Shown here one piece after another: positions 1-6,185 of a stretch of DNA of 12,329 nucleotides; position 1 is the first letter of the stretch; every line of letters begins with the position of its first letter. The position numbers and the translations under genes are program-made. The notes under the pieces were generated by a model. The model was not told the origin of the DNA. It worked only from the letters and a program-made list of their open reading frames with translations, and did no database searches. The DNA comes from JBOHSA01 sp050732995. GTDB taxonomy: Bacteria; Gemmatimonadota; Gemmatimonadetes; Gemmatimonadales; GWC2-71-9. The stretch is taken from assembly GCA_050732995.1 (NCBI GenBank), contig JBOHSA010000057.1, positions 1 to 12,329 of the forward strand. Direction: 5' to 3'.

Positions 1-1
1 G

Positions 2-1165
2 GTGGCGGGCCTGCTGTTCGCCGTGCATCCGGTTCACGTCGAAGCGGTGGCGAACGTCGTGGGCCGCAACGAGGCGATGGCCGCGCTCTTCACGCTGCTC
101 GCGGTCTACGGCGCGGTGGTGCGACACAGCGTCGGATGGAGCGCCGCCGCGATGGCGGCCGGGATCCTGAGCAAGGAAAACGCGGCCGTGGCCCCCGGGC
201 TCGTCGGGCTCGCGTGGGCCGTCGGGCTCGCGCCGCTGCCGTCCCGGCGCAAACTCGTGGCCTTCCTGACGAGCTGGGGCGTCCTCGCCGCAGGCTATGG
301 GCTGCTCCGGTGGAGCGTGCTGCACGAATACGGCAACGGGCCTGCCCTGGCTCCGGTGTTCCTCGGAGAGGGACCGGCGACGATTCGGCTCACCGCCGTG
401 GCGGCGCTGCCCGACGTCGCGCGGCTGCTCGTGTTCCCGCTGGACCTCACGGCGGACTACTCGCCCAACGAGCGGACGGCCGTGACGACGGTGTTGCACG
501 GGCGGTTCGCCCTCGGGTTCACGTGCCTGGCTGTCTGGGCGGCGCTGTTCGTCGTCGCCTGGAGGCGCGGCCGGCGGCTCGAGGCCTTCGGGCTCGGCTG
601 GATCGGGATCGCCTATCTGCCGGTGGCCAACCTGCTGTTCCCCCACGCGGTCCTCGTCGCGGAACGCCTGCTCTACCTGCCGTCGGCGGGGCTCGCCCTG
701 GCGGCCGGCGCCGGGCTCGGGCGGCTGCCACCGCGTCGGGTGGCGCTCTTCGCAGCGCTCCTCGTGCTCGCGGGCGGTGTGCGCAGCGCCCTGCGGGTGC
801 CCGTCTGGCGCAACAACGCCACTGCCGCGCTGAGTCTGGTCGCGGATGCGCCCGACTCCTACCGCACGTGGGACTACGCGGGGTGGGAGCTCCTCTGGCG
901 TGGCAACAGCGGCAGGGCGCTGGAGTCGTTCCGCCGGGCGGGCGAGATCTACTCGCGCGACGCCCGGGTCTGGCTCGCGGCCGCCCACATGGCCCTCGTT
1001 CTGGGCCGGCCGGCGCTCGCCGACTCGCTGCTCGATCGCGCGAACGCGGCGTGCGACCGCTGTGTCCGGGCGTACCGCGACCAGGCCGGCGCCGCGCGGC
1101 TCCGGGGCGACGGCGCGGCCGCCGACACCCTGCTCGCGCGTGCCGCCCGGCTCCGGTCGCCATGA
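2..1165 (+). CDS. TMTC/DUF1736-like polytopic membrane protein with TPR-like tail, copy 1 (5' end outside window)
   Basis: The gene is already open at the window edge. Its first visible residues align with about residue 120 of the next paralogue, so roughly 120 N-terminal residues, including the acidic DD loop, are missing here. Seen in the 387 visible residues: several hydrophobic helices, the motif HPVHVEAVANVVGR, then LSKENAAVAPG, ADYSPNERT and LVAERLLYLPSAG. A soluble tail follows with two or three TPR-like helical hairpins and a CDRC motif at visible residues 351-354. The HPVHxEAV, SKE and ERxLYLPS motifs are typical of bacterial DUF1736/TMTC proteins, a GT-C-like family whose eukaryotic members act in protein O-mannosylation. 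A glycosyltransferase role for this copy is inference. The stop overlaps the next ATG (ATGA at 1162-1165), which indicates one operon with translational coupling. Confidence 0.82.
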   Translation: MAGLLFAVHPVHVEAVANVVGRNEAMAALFTLLAVYGAVVRHSVGWSAAAMAAGILSKENAAVAPGLVGLAWAVGLAPLPSRRKLVAFLTSWGVLAAGYGLLRWSVLHEYGNGPALAPVFLGEGPATIRLTAVAALPDVARLLVFPLDLTADYSPNERTAVTTVLHGRFALGFTCLAVWAALFVVAWRRGRRLEAFGLGWIGIAYLPVANLLFPHAVLVAERLLYLPSAGLALAAGAGLGRLPPRRVALFAALLVLAGGVRSALRVPVWRNNATAALSLVADAPDSYRTWDYAGWELLWRGNSGRALESFRRAGEIYSRDARVWLAAAHMALVLGRPALADSLLDRANAACDRCVRAYRDQAGAARLRGDGAAADTLLARAARLRSP

Positions 1166-2682
1166 TCCCGTGGGAGACGGCCTCGCCGCGGCGCATCTAC
1201 CTGGCGGTGGCGGCGGCCGCCGTGGTGGTCTACCTCGGCGCGCTGGCGAACCGCTTCGCCATGGACGATCTCTACATCGTCCTGTACAACGACCTCGTCC
1301 ACCACCCCTCCGGAGTGTGGCGCGCCTTCGCGGAGCCCTACTGGCCCGCTCAGTTCGGCGGCCAGATGTACCGGCCGCTCACGGTCGCCACGTTTGCCGT
1401 GGACTGGAGCCTCGGGTCGGTGTGGTGGTTCCACGCGGCGAACCTCCTCGGGCACGCCGGGGCGAGCATCGCCGTGGCCGCGCTGGCCCGGTGCTGGGCG
1501 GGCCCGGCGGCGGCCGTGGTCGCCGGCGTGGTGTTCGCCTGGCATCCCGTCCACGTGGAGGCGGTGGCGAACGTCGTCGGGCGCGGCGAGCTCCTGGCCG
1601 CCCTGTTCACGGGCCTCGCCGTCTACGCGGCGCTGGTGCGTCACAGCCCCGGGTGGAGCACCGCGGCGCTCGTGGCCGGCCTCCTGAGCAAGGAAAACGC
1701 CGCCGTGGCACCTGGCTTGATCGTCTGGGGATGGCTGCTGGGCATCGACCGCCCCACGCGCCGCAAGGCGGCCGTATTTGTCGCGAGCTGGGCGGCGATC
1801 GCGGTCGCCTACCTCGCCGTGCGCACCACCGTGCTCGCCCCCTACGAGCAGTATCACGCCCTCGCACCGGTGTTCGTGGGCGCCGGGCCGGGACCGGTGC
1901 GCCTGACTGCCGTGGCCGCGCTCGCGGATGTGAGCCGGCTGCTCGTCTTCCCGCTGCATCTCCGGGCCGACTACTCCCCGGCCGAGCGGACGCTGGTCAC
2001 GTCGCCGCTCGACGGGCGGCTCCTGCTCGGGGTGGCGTGTCTTGTGACGTGGGGCGCGCTGCTCGGGCTCGCCTGGCGCCGCCAACGGCGGGTGGAAGCG
2101 TTCGGCCTGGGGTGGATCGCCATCGCGTTTCTGCCCGTGGCGAACCTGCTCTTCCCGATCGGGGTCCTGACGGCCGAACGCACGCTGTACCTGCCATCGG
2201 CGGGGCTTGCCCTCGCGGTCGGCGCGTTGCTCGCTCCCGCGATGCGCGGCCGCCGGGCGGTCCTGATCGCGGGCGTCGTCTTGGTGGTCGCGGGCGCCCG
2301 CACGGCTCTGCGCGCGCCGGTCTGGAAAGACGACGCCCGGCTCGCCCTGAGCATGTTGGAGGACTCGCCGCGCTCCTACCGGGGATTGTCGCACGCGGGG
2401 GCCCTGTACCTGGTGCGGCGCCAGCCGGCCAAAGCGCTGGCCGCGTACCGGGAAGCCGCCAAGGTGTTTGACCGGGACCCGCAGTACTTCTACTCGGCGG
2501 CGGATGCCGCCTTCCAGCTGGGCCAGCCGCAGGTGGCGGACTCGCTGCTGGCCCACGCCGACCGGCTGTGCCACCCGTGCCTGTTTCATTATTACTTCCA
2601 GGCGGCGGCCGCCCGGTCGCGCGGTGACAGCGCCGTCGCCGAGTCGCTCCTGGTCCGGGCACGGCGCTGGGAGCGCCCGTGA
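1162..2682 (+). CDS. TMTC/DUF1736-like polytopic membrane protein with TPR-like tail, copy 2
   Basis: This gene encodes 506 residues. The ATG at 1162 is chosen because it overlaps the preceding stop as ATGA and gives an N-terminus that starts just before the first membrane helix; the open frame extends further upstream, but only as a shadow of copy 1. The first helix (about 12-29) is followed by the acidic pair D35-D36, where GT-C enzymes carry catalytic acidic residues in the first extracytoplasmic loop. About ten hydrophobic segments follow, with HPVHVEAVANVVGR at about 128-141, LSKENAAVAPG, ADYSPAERT and LTAERTLYLPSAG. The tail from about residue 390 is TPR-like and carries CHPC at 470-473. 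It is the closest relative of copy 1: whole motif blocks are the same and a 19-nt stretch is identical (165-183 and 1682-1700), which points to tandem duplication. Substrate and activity are unknown; a membrane glycosyltransferase is the best guess. Confidence 0.87.
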   Translation: MIPWETASPRRIYLAVAAAAVVVYLGALANRFAMDDLYIVLYNDLVHHPSGVWRAFAEPYWPAQFGGQMYRPLTVATFAVDWSLGSVWWFHAANLLGHAGASIAVAALARCWAGPAAAVVAGVVFAWHPVHVEAVANVVGRGELLAALFTGLAVYAALVRHSPGWSTAALVAGLLSKENAAVAPGLIVWGWLLGIDRPTRRKAAVFVASWAAIAVAYLAVRTTVLAPYEQYHALAPVFVGAGPGPVRLTAVAALADVSRLLVFPLHLRADYSPAERTLVTSPLDGRLLLGVACLVTWGALLGLAWRRQRRVEAFGLGWIAIAFLPVANLLFPIGVLTAERTLYLPSAGLALAVGALLAPAMRGRRAVLIAGVVLVVAGARTALRAPVWKDDARLALSMLEDSPRSYRGLSHAGALYLVRRQPAKALAAYREAAKVFDRDPQYFYSAADAAFQLGQPQVADSLLAHADRLCHPCLFHYYFQAAAARSRGDSAVAESLLVRARRWERP

Positions 2683-4220
2683 CGCCGTCCGCCAAAGCCT
2701 CGGCGCTCGTCTTCGCGACCGCCGTGGCGCTGTATGTGCCTACCGCGCGGTATGGGTTCGTGCAGGACGACCGCGGGATCGTGGAGCTGAACCCCGCGGC
2801 GCATTCGGTCGGCGCCGCCCTCCGCGCCTTCGACCAGGCGTGGTGGCCGCCACCGTCCCGCGCCGGCCTCTATCGGCCGCTGGCGGTGGTGAGCCTGGCG
2901 GTCGATTGGACCATCAGCGGCGGCCGCCCCGGGCGGCTCCACCTGATGAACGCCCTCTGGCACGGCGTGGCCGCGGTGCTCGTCGTGCTGGTCTTCGCCC
3001 GGTGGCTGCCGCTGGCCGGCGCCGCCCTGGCCGGCTTCGTGTTCGCCGTGCATCCCGTCCACGTCGAAGCGGTCGCGACCCTGGTGTCCCGGACCGAACT
3101 CCTGGCGACGACCGGGATGCTCGCGGGCGTGCTCGCGGCCCGACGCGGCTGGTGGGCCGCCAGCGTGGCCTGCGCCGCGGCGGCGATGCTCGGCAAGGAG
3201 CACGGGGTCGCGACCGGGGTGCTGATCCTGCTCGACGACTGGCTGCAGCCCGCCGGCTCCCGGCGCTATCCGAGCGTGTTTTACGCCGTCCTCGCCGCCA
3301 TCACCGCCGCCTACCTCGCGGTCTGGTTCCACGTCGGCCGCGAAGCGACACTCGACGTGGCGCCGCCCTTCATCGGCGCGGGGACGGGCCAGCGGCTCGC
3401 CGTGGCCTTGCCGGCCACCTGGCGTGCCGCACTGCTCCTCGTCTGGCCGCTCGATCTGTCGGCGGACTACAACCCGCAAGTGATTCCGGTCCGGAGCGGC
3501 ATGTCGCTCGGAGCCGTGGCCGGCGCGCTCGTCGTTCTTACCGTTCCGCTCCTCGGGTGGTGGAGTCGCCGCCGTGCGCCGGGGGTCGCGTTCGCGGTCG
3601 CGGCCGCGGTGTTGACGTACATGCCGACGTCGAACCTGCTGTTCCCCTCTGGCGTGGTGCTCACGGAACGCGGCCTGTACCTGGCCGTTGCGCTCGTCGC
3701 CGCCCTCGCCGGATATGGGTACGCCAGGGCGGCGGCGGCCAGGCGGAGGGGCCCCGCGTCGGTGGTGGCGCTCGCGGTATGCGCCCTGCTCGCCCTGCGC
3801 TCCCTACAGCGGCTGCCTTCCTGGCGCGACAACAAGACGTTTCTCCTGACCCTGCTGACCGAGCACCCCGAGTCCTATCGTGCGCACAAGTGGGCGGCGA
3901 CGGTCCTGGCCGGCATGGGGGATACAACGGGCGCCCGCCGGGAATACGCGCGGGCGGATTCGATCTTCTCGGGCGACCCCTACCTCGACGCGAGCCGGGC
4001 CTATTTCCTGGTCTGGTCCGGCGATACGACCGGCGTGGCCGCGCTGGTCGAGCGGGCGCGGCGCTTCCTGCCGCAGCACCCGTTCGCGCTGCGGGCGCGG
4101 TTTCTGTTGCTCGCGCGGCGGGGGGATCGGGCGGGCGCGCGGGCGTTGGCCGACAGCGTCGGGCAGTGGTCCGACCTGGATACCGACTGGTATCGTCAAG
4201 AGATACAGCGGGTTAAGTGA
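2679..4220 (+). CDS. TMTC/DUF1736-like polytopic membrane protein with TPR-like tail, copy 3
   Basis: This gene encodes 513 residues. It starts with GTG at 2679, overlapping the previous stop as GTGA, and no later start keeps the first membrane helix (about 7-22) with its flanks. The acidic pair D30-D31 follows that helix, in the same place as in copy 2. Family motifs are present but more diverged: HPVHVEAVATLVSR, LGKEHGVATG, SADYNPQVI and LTERGLYLAVAL. The soluble tail after SWRDNKTF has two or three helical hairpins, one with an alternating GD-T-G pattern. It lacks the CxxC found in the tails of copies 1 and 2, so it appears to be an older or functionally distinct duplicate. It is the last gene of the three-gene unit and ends 210 bp before pilA, with no clear terminator between. 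The family gives a likely GT-C-type membrane enzyme; a link to pilin modification is inferred from position. Confidence 0.85.
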   Translation: MTPSAKASALVFATAVALYVPTARYGFVQDDRGIVELNPAAHSVGAALRAFDQAWWPPPSRAGLYRPLAVVSLAVDWTISGGRPGRLHLMNALWHGVAAVLVVLVFARWLPLAGAALAGFVFAVHPVHVEAVATLVSRTELLATTGMLAGVLAARRGWWAASVACAAAAMLGKEHGVATGVLILLDDWLQPAGSRRYPSVFYAVLAAITAAYLAVWFHVGREATLDVAPPFIGAGTGQRLAVALPATWRAALLLVWPLDLSADYNPQVIPVRSGMSLGAVAGALVVLTVPLLGWWSRRRAPGVAFAVAAAVLTYMPTSNLLFPSGVVLTERGLYLAVALVAALAGYGYARAAAARRRGPASVVALAVCALLALRSLQRLPSWRDNKTFLLTLLTEHPESYRAHKWAATVLAGMGDTTGARREYARADSIFSGDPYLDASRAYFLVWSGDTTGVAALVERARRFLPQHPFALRARFLLLARRGDRAGARALADSVGQWSDLDTDWYRQEIQRVK

Positions 4221-4316
4221 GTCTTGCGACTCCCGGAACGACTTGCAAAACGCCCCGGTTTTTCGCGCCCGACGCAGCCGGTTTTAGCCGACTCGTATGG
4301 GGTAATCCGATTGCCC

Positions 4317-4330
4317 GATAACGAGTTATC
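4317..4330. promoter_or_regulatory. 14-bp palindrome upstream of the pilA promoter, candidate operator
   Basis: GATAAC-GA-GTTATC is a perfect 6-bp inverted repeat with a 2-bp centre. It is AT-rich against a GC-rich background and lies 18 bp upstream of the -24 element, centred near -50 from the predicted start. It could bind a dimeric regulator. Whether that is the neighbouring response regulator cannot be told from the sequence. Confidence 0.4.
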
Positions 4331-4347
4331 TTCTTTTGGGCAGCAGG

Positions 4348-4363
4348 CGGCACGATGTTTGCT
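4348..4363 (+). promoter_or_regulatory. Sigma-54 (-24/-12) promoter of pilA
   Basis: The sequence CGGCAC-GATGT-TTGCT matches the RpoN consensus TGGCAC-N5-TTGCW at every position but the first. The invariant GG (4349-4350) and GC (4361-4362) are exactly 10 nt apart. Transcription would start near 4373-4375 and give a leader of about 57 nt before the pilA ATG. Many T4P systems express pilA from such a promoter under PilS/PilR control. Here a sigma-54 activator gene lies just downstream, which supports the call. Confidence 0.75.
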
Positions 4364-4416
4364 TGTGTCGTCTTCGGCATACTGTGTTTTGTTACTGCAG
4401 GAGCATTTTTTCACTC

Positions 4417-4423
4417 GGGAGGT
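4417..4423 (+). promoter_or_regulatory. Strong ribosome binding site of pilA
   Basis: GGGAGGT lies 7 nt before the ATG at 4431. It is one of the strongest Shine-Dalgarno sequences in the window and fits a highly expressed pilin. It also fixes the start, because the open frame runs further upstream through the non-coding leader. Confidence 0.85.
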
Positions 4424-4430
4424 AGATCAG

Positions 4431-4799
4431 ATGAACCGCAAGGGTTTCACACTGATCGAACTTCTGATCGTGGTGGTCATCATCGGCATTCTTGCTGCCA
4501 TCGCGATTCCGAAGTTCGCCAACACGAAGGAAAAGGCCTACATCGCCGCCATGAAGTCCGATCTTCGGAACCTGGTGACGGCCGAAGAGGCCTACTTCGC
4601 CGACTCGGTGAAGTACACGACCAACCTGGGTACCGCGTTCGCGCTGACGAGCGGCGTCCAGAGCCTCGTCATCGGCACGACCGCGGATGGTTGGACGGCG
4701 ACGTTGGGTCACACGACCACGACCAAGACCTGCGGAATCTACGTGGGTTCGACTTCAGTCTCGCCTGCCAACAAAGAAGGCGAGCCGAAGTGCATCTGA
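4431..4799 (+). CDS. pilA: Type IV major pilin PilA
   Basis: This gene encodes a 122-residue prepilin. The leader is very short (MNRKG), with prepilin peptidase cleavage and N-methylation expected at G5/F6. The mature protein starts FTLIE with the conserved Glu5 (E10 of the precursor), followed by the hydrophobic assembly helix LLIVVVIIGILAAIAIPKF. The amphipathic helix continues to about residue 60. The small globular part has Cys101 and Cys121, which probably form the C-terminal disulfide (D-loop), and a Thr-rich stretch at 95-100. At about 117 mature residues it is a compact type IVa pilin. It has its own sigma-54 promoter, a strong ribosome binding site and a strong terminator right after it, as expected for the abundant fibre subunit. 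A type II secretion major pseudopilin is the alternative, but the neighbouring pilM/pilN and PilX-like genes favour a T4P. Confidence 0.93.
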   Translation: MNRKGFTLIELLIVVVIIGILAAIAIPKFANTKEKAYIAAMKSDLRNLVTAEEAYFADSVKYTTNLGTAFALTSGVQSLVIGTTADGWTATLGHTTTTKTCGIYVGSTSVSPANKEGEPKCI

Positions 4800-4824
4800 G
4801 GCTTGTGGCCTGAGGTTGTCTGAC

Positions 4825-4858
4825 GAGCGGCGGGGGCTTCCCCGCCGCTCTGTTTTCC
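4825..4858 (+). terminator. Rho-independent terminator after pilA
   Basis: A perfect 11-bp GC-rich stem (4825-4835 with 4840-4850) with a 4-nt loop GCTT is followed by TGTTTTCC. It sits 25 nt after the pilA stop and 18 nt before the kinase start. It should end most pilA transcripts and let only readthrough reach the two-component genes. Confidence 0.88.
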
Positions 4859-4876
4859 TGCCTATTCCCCCCGCTC

Positions 4877-6037
4877 ATGGCTTCGCGATCCTGGTTTCGG
4901 CCCAAGCCCGCGCTGCGCACGGAGCTGCTGTTCTATCTGTCGTTTCTGGCGGCGGCCGCCCTGCTCGTGGGTGTGGCGACGACGCTGGTCGCGACCGCCA
5001 TCGCACCGGCGCGCACCTTCCCGGTCGTCGTGCTGTTGGTCGCCCTCGAGGTGGGGGTGTTCCTCGTGTACGGCCGCCATCTGGTGAACCGCCTGGTGCT
5101 GCGCCCCCTGGACCGTGTCGTGGCCGCGGCCGACGCCGTGGCGGAGGGCGACCTCGAGGCCCGCGCCCCCGACGCCGAGACCCGTGACTTTGCGACCCTC
5201 GCCGAGCGGCTCAACCGCATGACCGACCACCTGCTCGACGCCCAGAGCCAGCTCGTGCGGTCCGAGAAGCTGGCGAGCGTCGGACGCCTCGCCGCCGGCA
5301 TCGCCCACGAGATTGGCAACCCGCTCGGCGCGATCGGGACCTATGTCGAAGTGCTGCGTCGCCGCGGCGGGGAGGACCCGGAGGTGCTCGCCGGCCTCGG
5401 GCGCGAGCTCGACCGCATCGACCGCATCGTGCGCAGCTTGCTCGACTACGCCCGGCCCCTTGACGAAGCGCTGCAGGCCGTGGACCTGGCCGCCGTCGTG
5501 GCGAGCGCGTTCGAGCTGCTCCGCTCGCAAGGAGCACTGAAATCCGTGCACCCCACGCTCGACCTGGCCCCGAACCTGCCCCCGATCCTGGGCCGGGCGC
5601 ATCAGCTCGAGCAGACCCTGGTCAACCTGGTGCTCAACGCAGTCGACGCGGCGCAGGCCGTCCCCGGCATCGTCGTCGTGGGGGCGCGGCGGTGGACCTA
5701 CGAGCCGGGCCACGCTCCACCCCCGCCCAAGCGGGAGAGCGACACGGGTCCGTTCTCCTTCCCCCGCACGCCCGAGCGGCGGCCCTCGCGGGTCGAGTTC
5801 TCCTCGGGCCAGCCGGGGGCCCTGGTCTTCGTAGCCGACTCGGGGCCCGGCGTGCCGCCCGAGGACCGCGCCAAGATCTTCGAGCCGTTCTTCACGACCA
5901 AAGCGCCCGGCACAGGCACGGGCTTGGGGCTTGCGATCGTGGCGCGGGCAGTGCACGAGATGGGCGGCGTCGTGTGGGTGGACACGGCGCGCGAGGGGGG
6001 GGCGGCGTTCAAAGTGTTTTTCCCGGCCGTGGAGTAG
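4877..6037 (+). CDS. Membrane-bound HAMP sensor histidine kinase (NtrB/PilS-like role)
   Basis: This gene encodes 386 residues. Two membrane helices (about 17-42 and 48-66) enclose a very short external loop, followed by HAMP (about 66-118). The HisKA domain has H box AAGIAHEIGNPLG with phospho-acceptor H144. The ATPase domain has N box LVNLVLNAVDAA (N254), G1 box DSGPGVP (about 321-327), F box FEPFFTTK and G2 box GTGTGLGLAI. HEIxNPL with this ATPase type belongs to the NtrB/ZraS-like kinases that pair with sigma-54 activators. Classical PilS has six helices and a PAS domain. Neither is present here, so it is PilS-like by context, not by architecture. A Pro/Arg-rich insert of about 40 residues (about 272-312) separates the N and G1 boxes. 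The ATG at 4877 lacks a clear Shine-Dalgarno sequence. It is probably fed by readthrough past the pilA terminator and phosphorylates the regulator encoded downstream. Confidence 0.9.
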   Translation: MASRSWFRPKPALRTELLFYLSFLAAAALLVGVATTLVATAIAPARTFPVVVLLVALEVGVFLVYGRHLVNRLVLRPLDRVVAAADAVAEGDLEARAPDAETRDFATLAERLNRMTDHLLDAQSQLVRSEKLASVGRLAAGIAHEIGNPLGAIGTYVEVLRRRGGEDPEVLAGLGRELDRIDRIVRSLLDYARPLDEALQAVDLAAVVASAFELLRSQGALKSVHPTLDLAPNLPPILGRAHQLEQTLVNLVLNAVDAAQAVPGIVVVGARRWTYEPGHAPPPPKRESDTGPFSFPRTPERRPSRVEFSSGQPGALVFVADSGPGVPPEDRAKIFEPFFTTKAPGTGTGLGLAIVARAVHEMGGVVWVDTAREGGAAFKVFFPAVE

Positions 6038-6050
6038 ACCTGTCAACCAA

Positions 6051-6165
6051 TGCGGAGTGCGGAATGCAGAATGCGGAATTGAAGGGCAAGGTTCGATCCC
6101 GAATGCCGAACCCCCGGCTCGACGGCGGGCCAATCCATTCCGCATTCCGCACTCCGCATTCCGCA
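6051..6165. repeat. Heptamer-based inverted repeat in the kinase-regulator intergenic region
   Basis: The left arm (6051-6079) is four tandem TGCGGAA-type 7-mers. The right arm (6137-6165) is its reverse complement, matching at 26 of 29 positions, with a 57-nt spacer between. In one frame the units read as the repeated peptide RNAECG. The element fills most of the 148-bp gap between the two genes and could fold into a long hairpin in their shared mRNA. The same style of TTCCGCA/TGCGGAA repeat is familiar from intergenic regions of GC-rich environmental genomes. It looks like a dispersed palindromic repeat, not a CRISPR, since there are no regular spacers. Confidence 0.85.
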
Positions 6166-6185
6166 TTTGGCATCCCCGATCGGCT

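Noticed and set aside
136..1161. An open frame that extends copy 2 upstream to give an 848-residue protein
   Set aside because: This part is an Arg/Ala-rich shadow of copy 1 in another frame. The ATGA overlap at 1162 and the family length support the shorter start.
519..3479. Long open frames on the minus strand across the three TMTC-like genes
   Set aside because: Their translations are Arg/Pro/Gly-rich with no recognisable motifs, as expected opposite GC-rich genes, while the plus-strand genes have clear family motifs.
4219..4232. Small hairpin GAGTC-TTGC-GACTC at the end of copy 3 as a terminator
   Set aside because: The stem is only 5 bp and no T-tract follows.
4221..4320. Possible c-di-GMP (GEMM-like) riboswitch; GGGGTAATCCGAT and GACGCAGCC look loosely like parts of it
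   Set aside because: The conserved 5' core (GCACAGGGCAAA) and the pairing stems are not found, and the stretch lies upstream of the pilA promoter, so it would not be in its mRNA.
6089..6107. tRNA T-arm-like sequence GGTTCGATCCC in the repeat spacer
   Set aside because: The flanking bases do not form the required 5-bp T-stem and no acceptor, D or anticodon arms are present.
6051..6165. CRISPR array
   Set aside because: The units are contiguous 7-mers in inverted arms with no regular unique spacers, and there are no cas genes.
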